Shown piece after piece: positions 45,401 through 55,100 of a stretch of 64,000 bases of DNA. Location: contig JACMJM010000062.1 in the NCBI GenBank assembly GCA_014380615.1, forward strand, positions 62,001 to 126,000, written 5' to 3'. The notes under the pieces were generated by a model. It had not been told where the DNA came from. It saw nothing but the letters and a program-made list of their open reading frames with translations, and did not search any database. This stretch comes from Sphingobacteriaceae bacterium (GTDB lineage Bacteria > Bacteroidota > Bacteroidia > Sphingobacteriales > Sphingobacteriaceae). The stretch's first letter is position 1, and every line of letters starts with the position of its first letter. The position numbers and the translations under genes are program-made.

Positions 45401-48400
45401 CGGCAATACCTTCCACTGTATCAAGTGCTGCAGCGGATGTTCGCACGGCCTACTTCAAGCAGCATTATTTGAACGGTTCGGATTATCTCTACGGACGCTA
45501 TGAAGTTGAAGTAACTGCAAACAGGGATGTAAGTTCCAAAATGGATAATATACCGTGTTATGCTAAAGTAGTAGATGTGTTTTATCGAACAGAGGGGATA
45601 AAAACCTTTGCCCGGATAAAATTTGAGAACCTGGAAGAGAAGGGGGTAAGTGTGAACCCGGTTCTGATGCTGGCATGGCAGCATATCAAAAACAATTATC
45701 CTAAATATGCATTTCCGGGTTATTCTGACAGGGCCCAGGATGGAGATACTAAGATGAGCGCAAAGGCTGCGGTTAATGCTATTGGTGCAGCATTTAACAA
45801 TCTTGACGAATTGAAGCGAAACTTTTATGAAAAAGCCTGGGAGGAAAATTATGCCAGCCAGATCGATCCCGCCCGTTGTTTTGTGAGGCTGGTTAAACAA
45901 GATGGCATTAAAACCGGTGGCGGAAGCCGTGTTCGCACCATCAGTATTGATGATAACTGGTCGGCAATGAGCGGTAACGAGAACAGGAGTTACGGTCAGC
46001 GCTACCTGTATAAAACTGATTCTGAAAACGGCAGTATAAGCAGTGGCGTTGCCGCTTATGAGCCTTCGGTTGGCGGAGATGAAAATCCTTTGAAGCAGGC
46101 AATTCCATATAAGCATAAGATTAAAGGTGGTTTAAGCAATTTTCTGGATCTGGAGGAACCTTTTGGGGAGTCGCTCTTTCCTGCCCCCGAGGTAGTGTAT
46201 AGCAAAGTGGTGGTAAAGGATTTGGATGCTACTTCAAATCCCGGCGAGGGCTACGTACCTGAAACAGGATACGTATCACATGAATTTTATACGGCTAAAG
46301 ATTTCCCGGTAAGGGTGTCTTATACTGCTATAAAGCCATATAATTATCGCCCGCATGCCAAGTTTAACTTTCTCAGTGCAAACAGTGAACATAAAATGAC
46401 GCTGACACAGGGCTATAGCCTGGTGTTAAATGATATGCATGGCAAACCCCGTGCTACCAGGACGTTTAATAAGGCAAAAGAAGAAATTGCTTCTACTGTT
46501 TACCATTATAATGTCCGGCCACATGGCGACGGCTCATTCGACTTAAAGAATGAAGTTGATATTGTAAAGCATACAGGTGCGGTATCTAAGGAAATAATGG
46601 CCAGAGAGATCGAGTTCTTTACCGATATGCGTGAACAGGAAACGATAAATGAAGGAAAATCGTTGAATCTGGGAGTCGATGTAACTCCAACTCCTATCGG
46701 GATCCCTTTCGGACTTCCGCATATTCCATCAAGTGAGAACCGGGATCATATGCTGTTCAGATCTGCCTGCGCGCTTAAAGTAGTTCAGTATTACGGAATC
46801 ATCTACAAAGTAGTGAAAACGGATAACGGCTCAACTGTAAGTACAGAAAATGTGGCTTATGATTCTGCAACCGGCGAGCCGGTGGTAACACGCACTCAAA
46901 CCGAAAACGACGATTATGTTTATTCGGTAAATATGCCGGCTTACTGGGCATTTAAAGGGATGGGCGGCGCTTACCAAAATGTGGGTTCTGTCTTTTCTAA
47001 TCTTAATACTACCGGCCCGGGAAATATGGTTAATATCGGTTATTATATGTTAACCGCGGGGGATGTGATTCTGGGGGTTGATAATTCGGGGGATTCAAAA
47101 TTATACTGGGTTACCGACTATCACACATTAATTGACGCTTCCGGCTATACTTTTAAGGGCAATTTAAAAACTGCCAAAGTAATCCGATCGGGCTACAGAA
47201 ATCAAGTATCGAACACTACTTTTAGTATTACCTGTGCAAAAAATCCAATCTCGAATAATACGCTGATTGTTTGTGATCCGAGATTTGCCAAAGATCTGGA
47301 TGTGTTAAATGCGTCGGCAGTTAAGTATTCTCAGCAATGGGCAAACTCAAGCATGGAAGCTGTTAATAACAAGAGCGACAGGCAGCTTATTAACAACCTG
47401 AATATCTATAATTCGCATGGCTATAATTCGAATTCTTACGTATGGCCCAAGAGTCCGCCTTATAGTTCCTCGAGTCCAACGTATTATAATACTGTTCAGC
47501 GGCCTCCTTATAATTACTGGTGTAATCCGAATCTCCAGCCTGTAGACGGTCTTTCAAACTGGTGGGGAGTTCTGGTAAACGGATCTAACCTTGGATTTAT
47601 GAATGCCAATCCATCAGGGCTGGCACTTCGGAGAGCCACAAGTTCATTGTGGTACAACAATCCGGGTAATTTTGTAACTGCCGATGAGGTTGGAATAACT
47701 TCATCGTTTACCGCTCCTGCCAGCGGCTATTATGTGATCGGTTATTCGGGGCCTCCTAACCTAGAGATTAAAATAGATAATGCACTCACTCTGGATCAGG
47801 ACCTTTTTCTGTTCACGAGCAATGACCCTAATCTGATTGAATTAAAATCATTTTACCTGCAGGCGGGACAACATACTATTCAGATCAAAGCCAATAAAGT
47901 TTCCAACGATCCTACTTTAAGCGTAGAGATCTTTAACCATCCTTCCTGGTATGAGGTGATGGAGATGTCGCCTAGTGGGCAGAAGCCGACCATATTTTCT
48001 ACCAGTTCAGACCGTTCTCAATGGGAGGACTATATTGTTGTAAACGGAGTTAAAAAGTACCGGTACAAGTATTACGTTTACAAAAATCCTTTTCTGGTTG
48101 GAGCTTTAGGCAACTGGCGCCCATCGGAGAGCAAGGTGTTTTTAGGGAACCGGAAAAACAGCGGCGCCGGACCTGTGAAGAAAACCGGCTATCTGAAGGA
48201 GTTTTATCCATTCTGGATCAATACTAATCAGTGGGAATCCTACCAGGAGAATCAAAATACTTACTGGACCACCAGCAATGCTATTACACGATACGATGAT
48301 TACGGACAGGAGCTGGAAAACCGGGATGCCCTTGGCCGGTACAGTGCGGCAAGTTTTATTTTTAAAGGGGAGCTGCCAGCGGCTGTAGTTTCTAACGCTG

Positions 48401-49080
48401 AAGCGAGGGAATTTTATTCGCAGAGCTTTGAGGAGAGCGGGGGGGATTATACCGTTGCGGCAGGGAGGTTTGCGCATACCGGAAATTACAGCTTAAATAT
48501 TCCTTTAGGAGGGTATAGCATTTCTGCTATGATCAATACCCGTGGCAGAAACGACGTTTTTGAATATAATGATGAGTACGGTTATAAGTTCAGGGATGAT
48601 GTGAATATGATCAATAAAGGTTTTGAACCAACTTCAGGAAAGAAATATGTGATCTCTGCCTGGGTGAGGAATAAATCTGTAAGCAGTGCAGGAACTATTC
48701 CAACAGCTTCTGTGCCGGTGAGTGCAGTGGTGAATTCAATTGCAGTTTCGCTTAAGTGTTTGGCGGTGGTAGAGGGCTGGAAGCTTGTAAGCGGGGAGTT
48801 TACAGTCTCAGCACCTAACTGGACCCGTTTTTCAATTAATTTCCAGGAGGTTTCTGGCGATGTAATTATGGACGATCTGCGGATACATCCAAAAGACTCT
48901 CACATGAAGTCGTTTGCGCACAGCAGCAAGAAATTTAAACTGATGGCAGAAATGGATGAGAATAATTTTGCCACATTTTATGAGTATGACGACGAAGGGT
49001 CGCTGGTTAGAGTAAAGAAAGAGACGCAAAGGGGGATAGTTACTTTAAAGGAGAACCACTCATCTCAATTTAAACATTAG
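42493..49080 (+). CDS. Giant exported protein with SpvB/TcB-like start
   Basis: The 2195-residue protein has a signal peptide (about 1-33, LLAVWFINLLTPAVSLA), then VDLSTGDMKYNIPLMDVGGY and SWVGLGWNINVGAINRQLRG. That pattern of a beta-rich opening ending in an (F/V)GLGW turn is also found at the start of SpvB/TcB components of Tc toxins. The remainder is beta-rich, with a PA14/CBM-like block (about 1700-1820) and a final YD-like repeat (FATFYEYDDEGSLVRVKK). It directly precedes an RHS protein, as TcB precedes TcC in some loci. Its role, shell or carrier, is inferred. Start ATG 42493; it is probably in the 38401 operon. Confidence 0.8.
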   Translation: MMPFYTKRIRIATSLLAVWFINLLTPAVSLALTSGPSQPEAKAFQAAGVSDMVDLSTGDMKYNIPLMDVGGYPINLNYKSGVGMDDEASWVGLGWNINVGAINRQLRGLPDDFAGDEIETEHYTKPKITIGGRGNAKIELAGSSKVTPSLSFTLGVFSDNYTGIGAEVGANAGISYSFANSGFLTAGLGVGVLSSTASGVDVTPNFSLSLQSAKTAGMTTSATASLSQGYNTRSGLKTLSLGSSFSVTGRETLTKEVKDANGNPVKDSEGNPVTEDIEKVGSTAMSLTGSTISYNTEPISPKIAIPYHTTYESYSIDAGGAAWFIFGGGGLTGYKSVRKVLNNAPFKTRAYGFLYADLAKHNLNGLMDFVREKDNPIVEGIPNLAVPVHTPDLFSYTSQAGGGQFRLYRDGTGVFADNEVNDVSEMHSDGADYGGGAYFHGGITVFDQHTSNKSGKWNLENEYINKADFQSESASNPETEKSYFKLVGEHSLSNTDWKKQGYFNGEKPVAISVNGTVAENKFQGQEAITSSIASNKKQARRTSISYLTAKEASNGGVYKHLEYYPFSGRSYVPDPGFVPTPVSRTAGRNADHISEITVTDEGGKRMVYGMPVYNKTQEEYSFAVNSSNPANIHKNLIKFNAQDISRENKNGLDNYYHKEKQPAYASSYLLSGILSPDYVDKTGDGISDDDLGTAVEFHYSKIDNFNWRSPMWKGGGSYNWATFNKGLLADADDDKGSVVYGEKELCYLHSIETKTHIAYFITEDRLDALGVKSGTQGVMGALETGVKQKKLVEIRLYSKNDLSHAIKVVHLDHNYSLCTNSPNSEAPAGGKLTLTKVWFEYGQSSNGKDHPYEFSYHNLINGTVPEYGVSSTDRWGVYKTGTNPAGLANDEFPYTRQNDKPGADQAAALWQLKQIVLPSGGKINVDYESDDYAYVQDKRAMGMVQVNALVKEAGNTTILSDAKGIEVEVSAIPSTVSSAAADVRTAYFKQHYLNGSDYLYGRYEVEVTANRDVSSKMDNIPCYAKVVDVFYRTEGIKTFARIKFENLEEKGVSVNPVLMLAWQHIKNNYPKYAFPGYSDRAQDGDTKMSAKAAVNAIGAAFNNLDELKRNFYEKAWEENYASQIDPARCFVRLVKQDGIKTGGGSRVRTISIDDNWSAMSGNENRSYGQRYLYKTDSENGSISSGVAAYEPSVGGDENPLKQAIPYKHKIKGGLSNFLDLEEPFGESLFPAPEVVYSKVVVKDLDATSNPGEGYVPETGYVSHEFYTAKDFPVRVSYTAIKPYNYRPHAKFNFLSANSEHKMTLTQGYSLVLNDMHGKPRATRTFNKAKEEIASTVYHYNVRPHGDGSFDLKNEVDIVKHTGAVSKEIMAREIEFFTDMREQETINEGKSLNLGVDVTPTPIGIPFGLPHIPSSENRDHMLFRSACALKVVQYYGIIYKVVKTDNGSTVSTENVAYDSATGEPVVTRTQTENDDYVYSVNMPAYWAFKGMGGAYQNVGSVFSNLNTTGPGNMVNIGYYMLTAGDVILGVDNSGDSKLYWVTDYHTLIDASGYTFKGNLKTAKVIRSGYRNQVSNTTFSITCAKNPISNNTLIVCDPRFAKDLDVLNASAVKYSQQWANSSMEAVNNKSDRQLINNLNIYNSHGYNSNSYVWPKSPPYSSSSPTYYNTVQRPPYNYWCNPNLQPVDGLSNWWGVLVNGSNLGFMNANPSGLALRRATSSLWYNNPGNFVTADEVGITSSFTAPASGYYVIGYSGPPNLEIKIDNALTLDQDLFLFTSNDPNLIELKSFYLQAGQHTIQIKANKVSNDPTLSVEIFNHPSWYEVMEMSPSGQKPTIFSTSSDRSQWEDYIVVNGVKKYRYKYYVYKNPFLVGALGNWRPSESKVFLGNRKNSGAGPVKKTGYLKEFYPFWINTNQWESYQENQNTYWTTSNAITRYDDYGQELENRDALGRYSAASFIFKGELPAAVVSNAEAREFYSQSFEESGGDYTVAAGRFAHTGNYSLNIPLGGYSISAMINTRGRNDVFEYNDEYGYKFRDDVNMINKGFEPTSGKKYVISAWVRNKSVSSAGTIPTASVPVSAVVNSIAVSLKCLAVVEGWKLVSGEFTVSAPNWTRFSINFQEVSGDVIMDDLRIHPKDSHMKSFAHSSKKFKLMAEMDENNFATFYEYDDEGSLVRVKKETQRGIVTLKENHSSQFKH

Positions 49081-49141
49081 TAAGACATTATCGAATCTGC
49101 CCTGTGCAGAGAAATTTATTGATTAAAATATTCTCCACAAT

Positions 49142-52100
49142 ATGAAAACTTGTATGCGTCTAAGTATTACTTGTATAATTCTTCTTAAGTTATGTTTATT
49201 CCAGGTTGTTGCCCAGGAGAGGATCAGTAATTCCTGTGTTGCTAAGGTAAATGAGACATTCACCCTTGCTGATGAGAAGTTTACCGGGCCACTTTGGTCA
49301 AGTATGGACTGGCAGTCTTTTAGAATTTACAACAGTTTTACATTGCAATTGCAGGACAATTCACAAATTCCGGCGGGTTTTGCGGCTATTGCTACCATAG
49401 AGGTGAAATATTGGAAGCACCCCAGCAGTGTAAATCCGGTTCCTTCAGATCCTGAAACCGGTACCAAAACCTTTCAATTGCGGGTAGATAAGCCGGCGGC
49501 AAGCGGAACGGGCAAATTTTCACAGACTTATGAGATGCCTACTGACGAACGCGGAGGCTATGTGGTTGCAAAGGTGCTGAATGTAAGCTATATCAATGGC
49601 AATGCCCAGGCGGAGAACTTTGTAAAGCTATCGGGAACCTTATTGATTGACCGGGTATTCAATATGAGCGGTGCTGCTGTAATGTTTGAAGCCTCACTTA
49701 TTGATAATAATAAGGTACTGTCGGTGGATGTGGATTCGTATGCCGGAGCCGAGGAGTTTGATATTGAGTGGACCCTGATCGATCAGGGAACAGGCAGCCG
49801 TTGGAACACTGCAGATGCTATGAACAGCAGTAATCTTTCTCAAAACACTGCTCCCTTAGGCGAGGCCCTTGACGATCTTTTCAGAAATAATGCTACCCGG
49901 GTAAGTACCCAGGAAGACTATAAAATTCCGCTGGTTTATAATACTAAATATATCGCAGTACGGGTAAGACCCGTGCAATACCGCGACGGCTTCAGAGTGG
50001 AGGGAACATGGCAATATTCCTTGAAACCTAATAACGGGTTTGGTGCATATGCGATCTGGACTGTTACGCCACACCAGACAAACCTGAATTGGCTGATGTC
50101 TGCAACTTATGCTGAAGAGGGAAAAAAGAAAAATGTACTGACTTATTTTGATGGGGCTTTGCGGCAAAGGCAGGCCATTACCATCAATAATTCCGATCAT
50201 GTTACCACAGCGCAGGAAAACATCTACGATCCTTTCGGTCGGCAGGTGGTATCGATTCTTCCGGCGCCTGTTTCCACTGCCGGTTTAAACTATATTCCTA
50301 AATTAAATCTGAGCGATACCAGGGTGGATGCCAATAATGTTAAACTGGCATATTCCTACCTTGATGTAAATAATGCGGGATGTGAAGCAGTACCGGCTAA
50401 ATTATCGAACACCAGCGGCACTGGATTATATTATTCGTCATCGGCCGCAAATACCTTTAAATCCCAGCTGAACGGCGTTTACATTCCCGAGGCCAATGGC
50501 TACCCTTTTTCGGTAACCCAGTTTATGCCCGATAACACGGGCAGGGTAAAAGTTCAGGGAGGGGTTGGAGAAAAGTTCCAGCCTGGTGATATGAACAATC
50601 ATGTTACCAAATATTACTACGCAAAGCCTCAGCAATGGGAGCTCGACCGTATGTTTGGTAGTGACGCAGGACGTGCCGATCATTACAGCAAGAACATTGT
50701 ACTTGACCCGAACGGGCAGCTAAGTATTAATTACCTGAATGCTGCAGGTAAAACCGTAGCTACAGCGCTTACATCGCATGCACCCGCCAATCTGGAAAGC
50801 CTTGCAACCGCCACAATCCCGGCAGATAACAGTCCTGAGGTGAAATTTGAAACCCTGTTCAGGCCGGAAGAATTTGTTTTCAACAATACTAACCTCACAC
50901 TCTCGGGCAAAGGTACCTACGTTACAACCATCGATAATCAGCTGTTAAAAGTTCAGTTTACAATGGATCAGCTGGTTTCTAATTATTTAAAGAGTGGGCA
51001 GTCTTTTTGCAAATCGTGTGAGTACGCCGTAAAGATCAAGGTAACCGATGCCTGCGGTCTGAATGTGAGTTACAGTCCGGCTGCACCGATCATTATTGGG
51101 GGAGCCGCCGCCCTTGATTGCATTAATAAAGATCCGCAGCGGATTGATCTTGATGTGCAAACCACTACTGTAGGCGAGTACTATTTTTCGTTCGAATTTG
51201 CGCTGAATCGGGAAAATATTGACGCTGCTACCAAAGATTTTGTAACCAACGCACTTGCTGGTAAGCAGTTAACCAACCGTATTGAATACATTCTCCAGGA
51301 AATACAGAAGATCAATTTTAGTACAGATTTTAACGACTGTAAAACCTGTACCGAAAAGCTTCTTACTGATGAGGGCCTTAAAGCGGCGTTTGCTGCAAAG
51401 TTTCTTGAGCTGCAACTAACAGCTGCCGAGAAATCAGACAGTCGTCTTAATGCATTTATTCAAACGCAATATAACCAGTTAAAACAAAGCTGCACGAACT
51501 TGCAAACCAATTGTGTGAGCGATATTTGCAGCCGGGCAGAGCAGTCTATGCTGGCCGATTTAAGCCCCGGCGGTCAGTTCGCCAGCTTCATCTACGACGG
51601 AAGTACTAATTCTCCGCTGGATCCTTTAACCAATATTCTTTTTCGTCACTTTAAAACAGCTGTTGGATCTGATCCGGGCGTTTTTAGTTCGCATGCGGAT
51701 GTAGACGAAACAGCTGATAAGGTTATTTTAGAGGATGGATCTGTGATCTACCCTGATGATGCCGCTTTTGGAATCGATCACCTTATTAAATACTGGAAGC
51801 CACGCTGGGGGCAGAAGTTCCTTCAATTTCATCCCGAAATTTGTAAGCTGGACTTTTGCAAAGCAAATGCGGGTTCTAATAACTGGGATTACCAGGTAAC
51901 CGAACTGGTGAATTCATTAAGTGAGGCAGAGGCCAGGTTTGGCGCGTTTGCGAGTACCGATACCGAGTACCTGTTGCGCCACGACCCGTTTTTTACTGGC
52001 CGTACCAGCCTTTACCAGGAGTTTCTCACAAAGCTTAATAATTACAGCCTGGAGGTGAACCCTGCTGCTCCTGTAAAAAGCCTCAGTGCTTATATTGACT

Positions 52101-55100
52101 TTTCGCTTTATTGCGGCTATACTCCGGGCTCGGGAGCAAATTTAAACGGCTCGGCAGTAGAATCCGGGGATCTCTGGATGTATCAGTGTTCGCCCCTGCA
52201 AAGCTGCCGGGTTAAGCAACGCGAGTGGGACCTGTTTAAGCGATATTATTCAGAACTAAAACAAAAGGTTGTTTATAAATACAGAGACGAGGTTGACTGC
52301 GCAGGTTCTAATCCATGTAAGATCGGGCCCGACTTTACTATTAACGGCTCAAGTGCTTGTGTAGAGGCTAAAGATTTTGTGCTGGAATACAACAGTGCCC
52401 GTACTGGCTGCGGACCTAACCAAAGCGTGGTCCGTTTAAAATATACCAAAGGAAGTATACCTCAGAATATAACGGTTAACCTGGTGTACCCTCCTGCATT
52501 TTATCGTTTAAACTATAACAATACATTAACCTATCATAACTTGCCCACCAAAGTTAGTTTTGTGAAAGGGGAGAGCCAGAGGGAGTTTTGTGTATACCAT
52601 AGTGTATCACGACTTATGGATATTCGTATCAGCCATATTGAGTGTGGCAGCAATTATAGCGGGAAGGCCATGGTGGGTAAATGGAAGAAGACCGGCAAGC
52701 GAGAGGTTACTTACAACAGCCAAATGGAAGTAATCACCGACGTGCCTATCTCGGAGCTAAATACCGTGGCGTATGATTATCATTTTTTGGTTGATGCTGC
52801 TTTCCGGCAGCCGGCGTTTGTTTATTTCGAAGACCAGCCAAAAAAGGACTGGGATATTGATCAAACTACTAACGAACTGGTTATTGGTGCGGCAGGATCC
52901 CAAGAACGTTTTTTCATTATCTCACTTAATGAAAAAGAATTGGTGCTGCTGAAAAAAACAGGTACCTATTCTGATCTGATCATTACCTATAAGCTGCTTC
53001 CCTATGATGACATAGGGGCGTATCCTGAAGGCCCTGAGCTTGAAATTACCAATAATACTTCTGGATGGGGGACGGTGATTTATACTCCGAAGCCTGTTAC
53101 TACCGGCCCTGCCCAGGCCGATATTTGTAATGCCTATAAAAATAAGATTTCCCGTTTTCCGGAACTTATTGCATCGCTGCCAGCCGGTTTTAATCCGCAG
53201 GTTTACAAATACGAGCATGAGGTACTATTGAAAGAGCAGATCGCAACGTCCTGCGAGGCAAGTTCCATTTTATGGATGAAACGTTTAGATGCCGGGATAG
53301 AAGAGAAGTATGCGAGTTCTACTTTGTCGGAAAGACATGCAATTAAAACCAATATCCGCCAGGCACTTATCAACCTGTGTGCCAATGCAGGCGACGTTGA
53401 TCATCTGTACGGGGCTAGTACGCTTCCATCTGCAAAGCAAACAACCGGGGGACTTAATTCTTTCGAAGATATACTCAATTCATTTGATAATGGCGGTGGC
53501 TTAACGTCAAAGTTTAACCCCTGGCTCATCGAATATCCATTGCCATACGAGACCATAAGCGTTAATAATAACAGGGTAATCTCTAATACAGGCACCGCTA
53601 TTTGCGACGCTTTAACTGCCCTGATTGCTCAAAAGCCTTCTGCACAGAATGAAAACTCTTTTTTAGAGGAAAAACTGACGCTTGCGAACGCAGAAGTGCT
53701 CGATCTTAAAAAATCTTGCAGCAACTGCCGTTACCTGCTTGAACAAGACCAGCTTTTGTCGCCCCTTCTTCAGGGAGCAAACAGCAGCTGCATTACCAGT
53801 GCCACTGTAAGCAGTGCCGTAAGTGTGCTAAACGGCAAACTTAGCGGAGGTTTCAGCGCATCATCGCCAAACTACCTTCAGATCTTAACTACCTACCTGA
53901 ATCAAACCTATGGCAGAAGCCTTTCAGCGAGCTCGATTGCACGCTTAAATTCCGGCAAGATTACAGAGCTGTGCCCGGATATCACCTTCTCGAATATTAA
54001 GGCTGATGCTTTTGCCTCTACAAAAGCAGGAATCAATACAGCACTATACAATGCCATTACCGCATATGATACTTATATCACCGAAGAATCAAAAGCTTTC
54101 CGCCAAGCCTATATCCAAACCTGCGGAAGTGTCAAAGCATCGGCAAGCTTAAAAGTGGCCCAGGGCATTTACCATTATACCCTTTATTATTATGATGATG
54201 GAGGAAATCTGGTAAGAACGGTACCGCCTGCGGGTGTGAACCTGCTGAATGCCGAGCAAACCAAAGCCGTAGAAGCGGCCCGCAAAGCCGGGGCGACTAA
54301 CGACTGTGTCGAGTTCGCAAATTACAGCGTTACAACCGACGAAGCGACGGCTTTTAACGGATTGAGCACAACGCTGGAGAACCCGGCAGCTGCCGCCGCC
54401 GAGTTCTGGCTGTACAACGGAAGCAATCAGAATTCACAAACGCTGATCACCACCAGCGACAAGCAATACATGCTGGATGTATGTATTAATAATGACCATT
54501 TAAATGTGGTGGTTTATACGCTAAAAGATGCCTCGGGAAGTATGATTACGATCAGCCGTTCGAACCATATTACGTTTAATATCGCCAGCCGGAAACCACT
54601 GAGCGATTGGACTCACCTGGTGATCCAGGCTGCAGACGGCATGTCATCAGGACAGTTAAAAGTATACCTGAACGGCTTACAGCTGAGCGGTGCACTAGGC
54701 GGCTCCCCATCAGGCGGCTGCGGATGGGAGATTAGCACATCGGGCGGAGTGCTGAGCGTACCGAAGAATATATCGGCTCTGAAACACCTGCGTACCTATC
54801 AGCGGGAGATGAGCAATGCGGAAATTGCCCAGAATGCGGCCAGCGCCTGCTTTATCCCTTTAAATATGCCGGTGCTATGGGCACGTTTTAATGTGCCGGC
54901 GCCAGGCAGCAGTACTACAGTAGGAGCAGGCAGTACGGTAGAGCGGAGTATGGGGCCGAATTACCCTGCCCATACCATGATTACCTATTATGCTTATAAC
55001 AGCCTGAACCAGGTAGACTGGCAGAAAACCCCCGATGGTGGCGAGAGCCGTTTCTGGTACGACGAAAAAGGCCGGCTGATAGCTTCGCAGAACGCCAGGC

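Noticed and set aside
45421-46116. A 231-codon minus-strand ORF inside the 2195-aa gene
   Set aside because: It is a shadow of a long real gene on the other strand with no family features.
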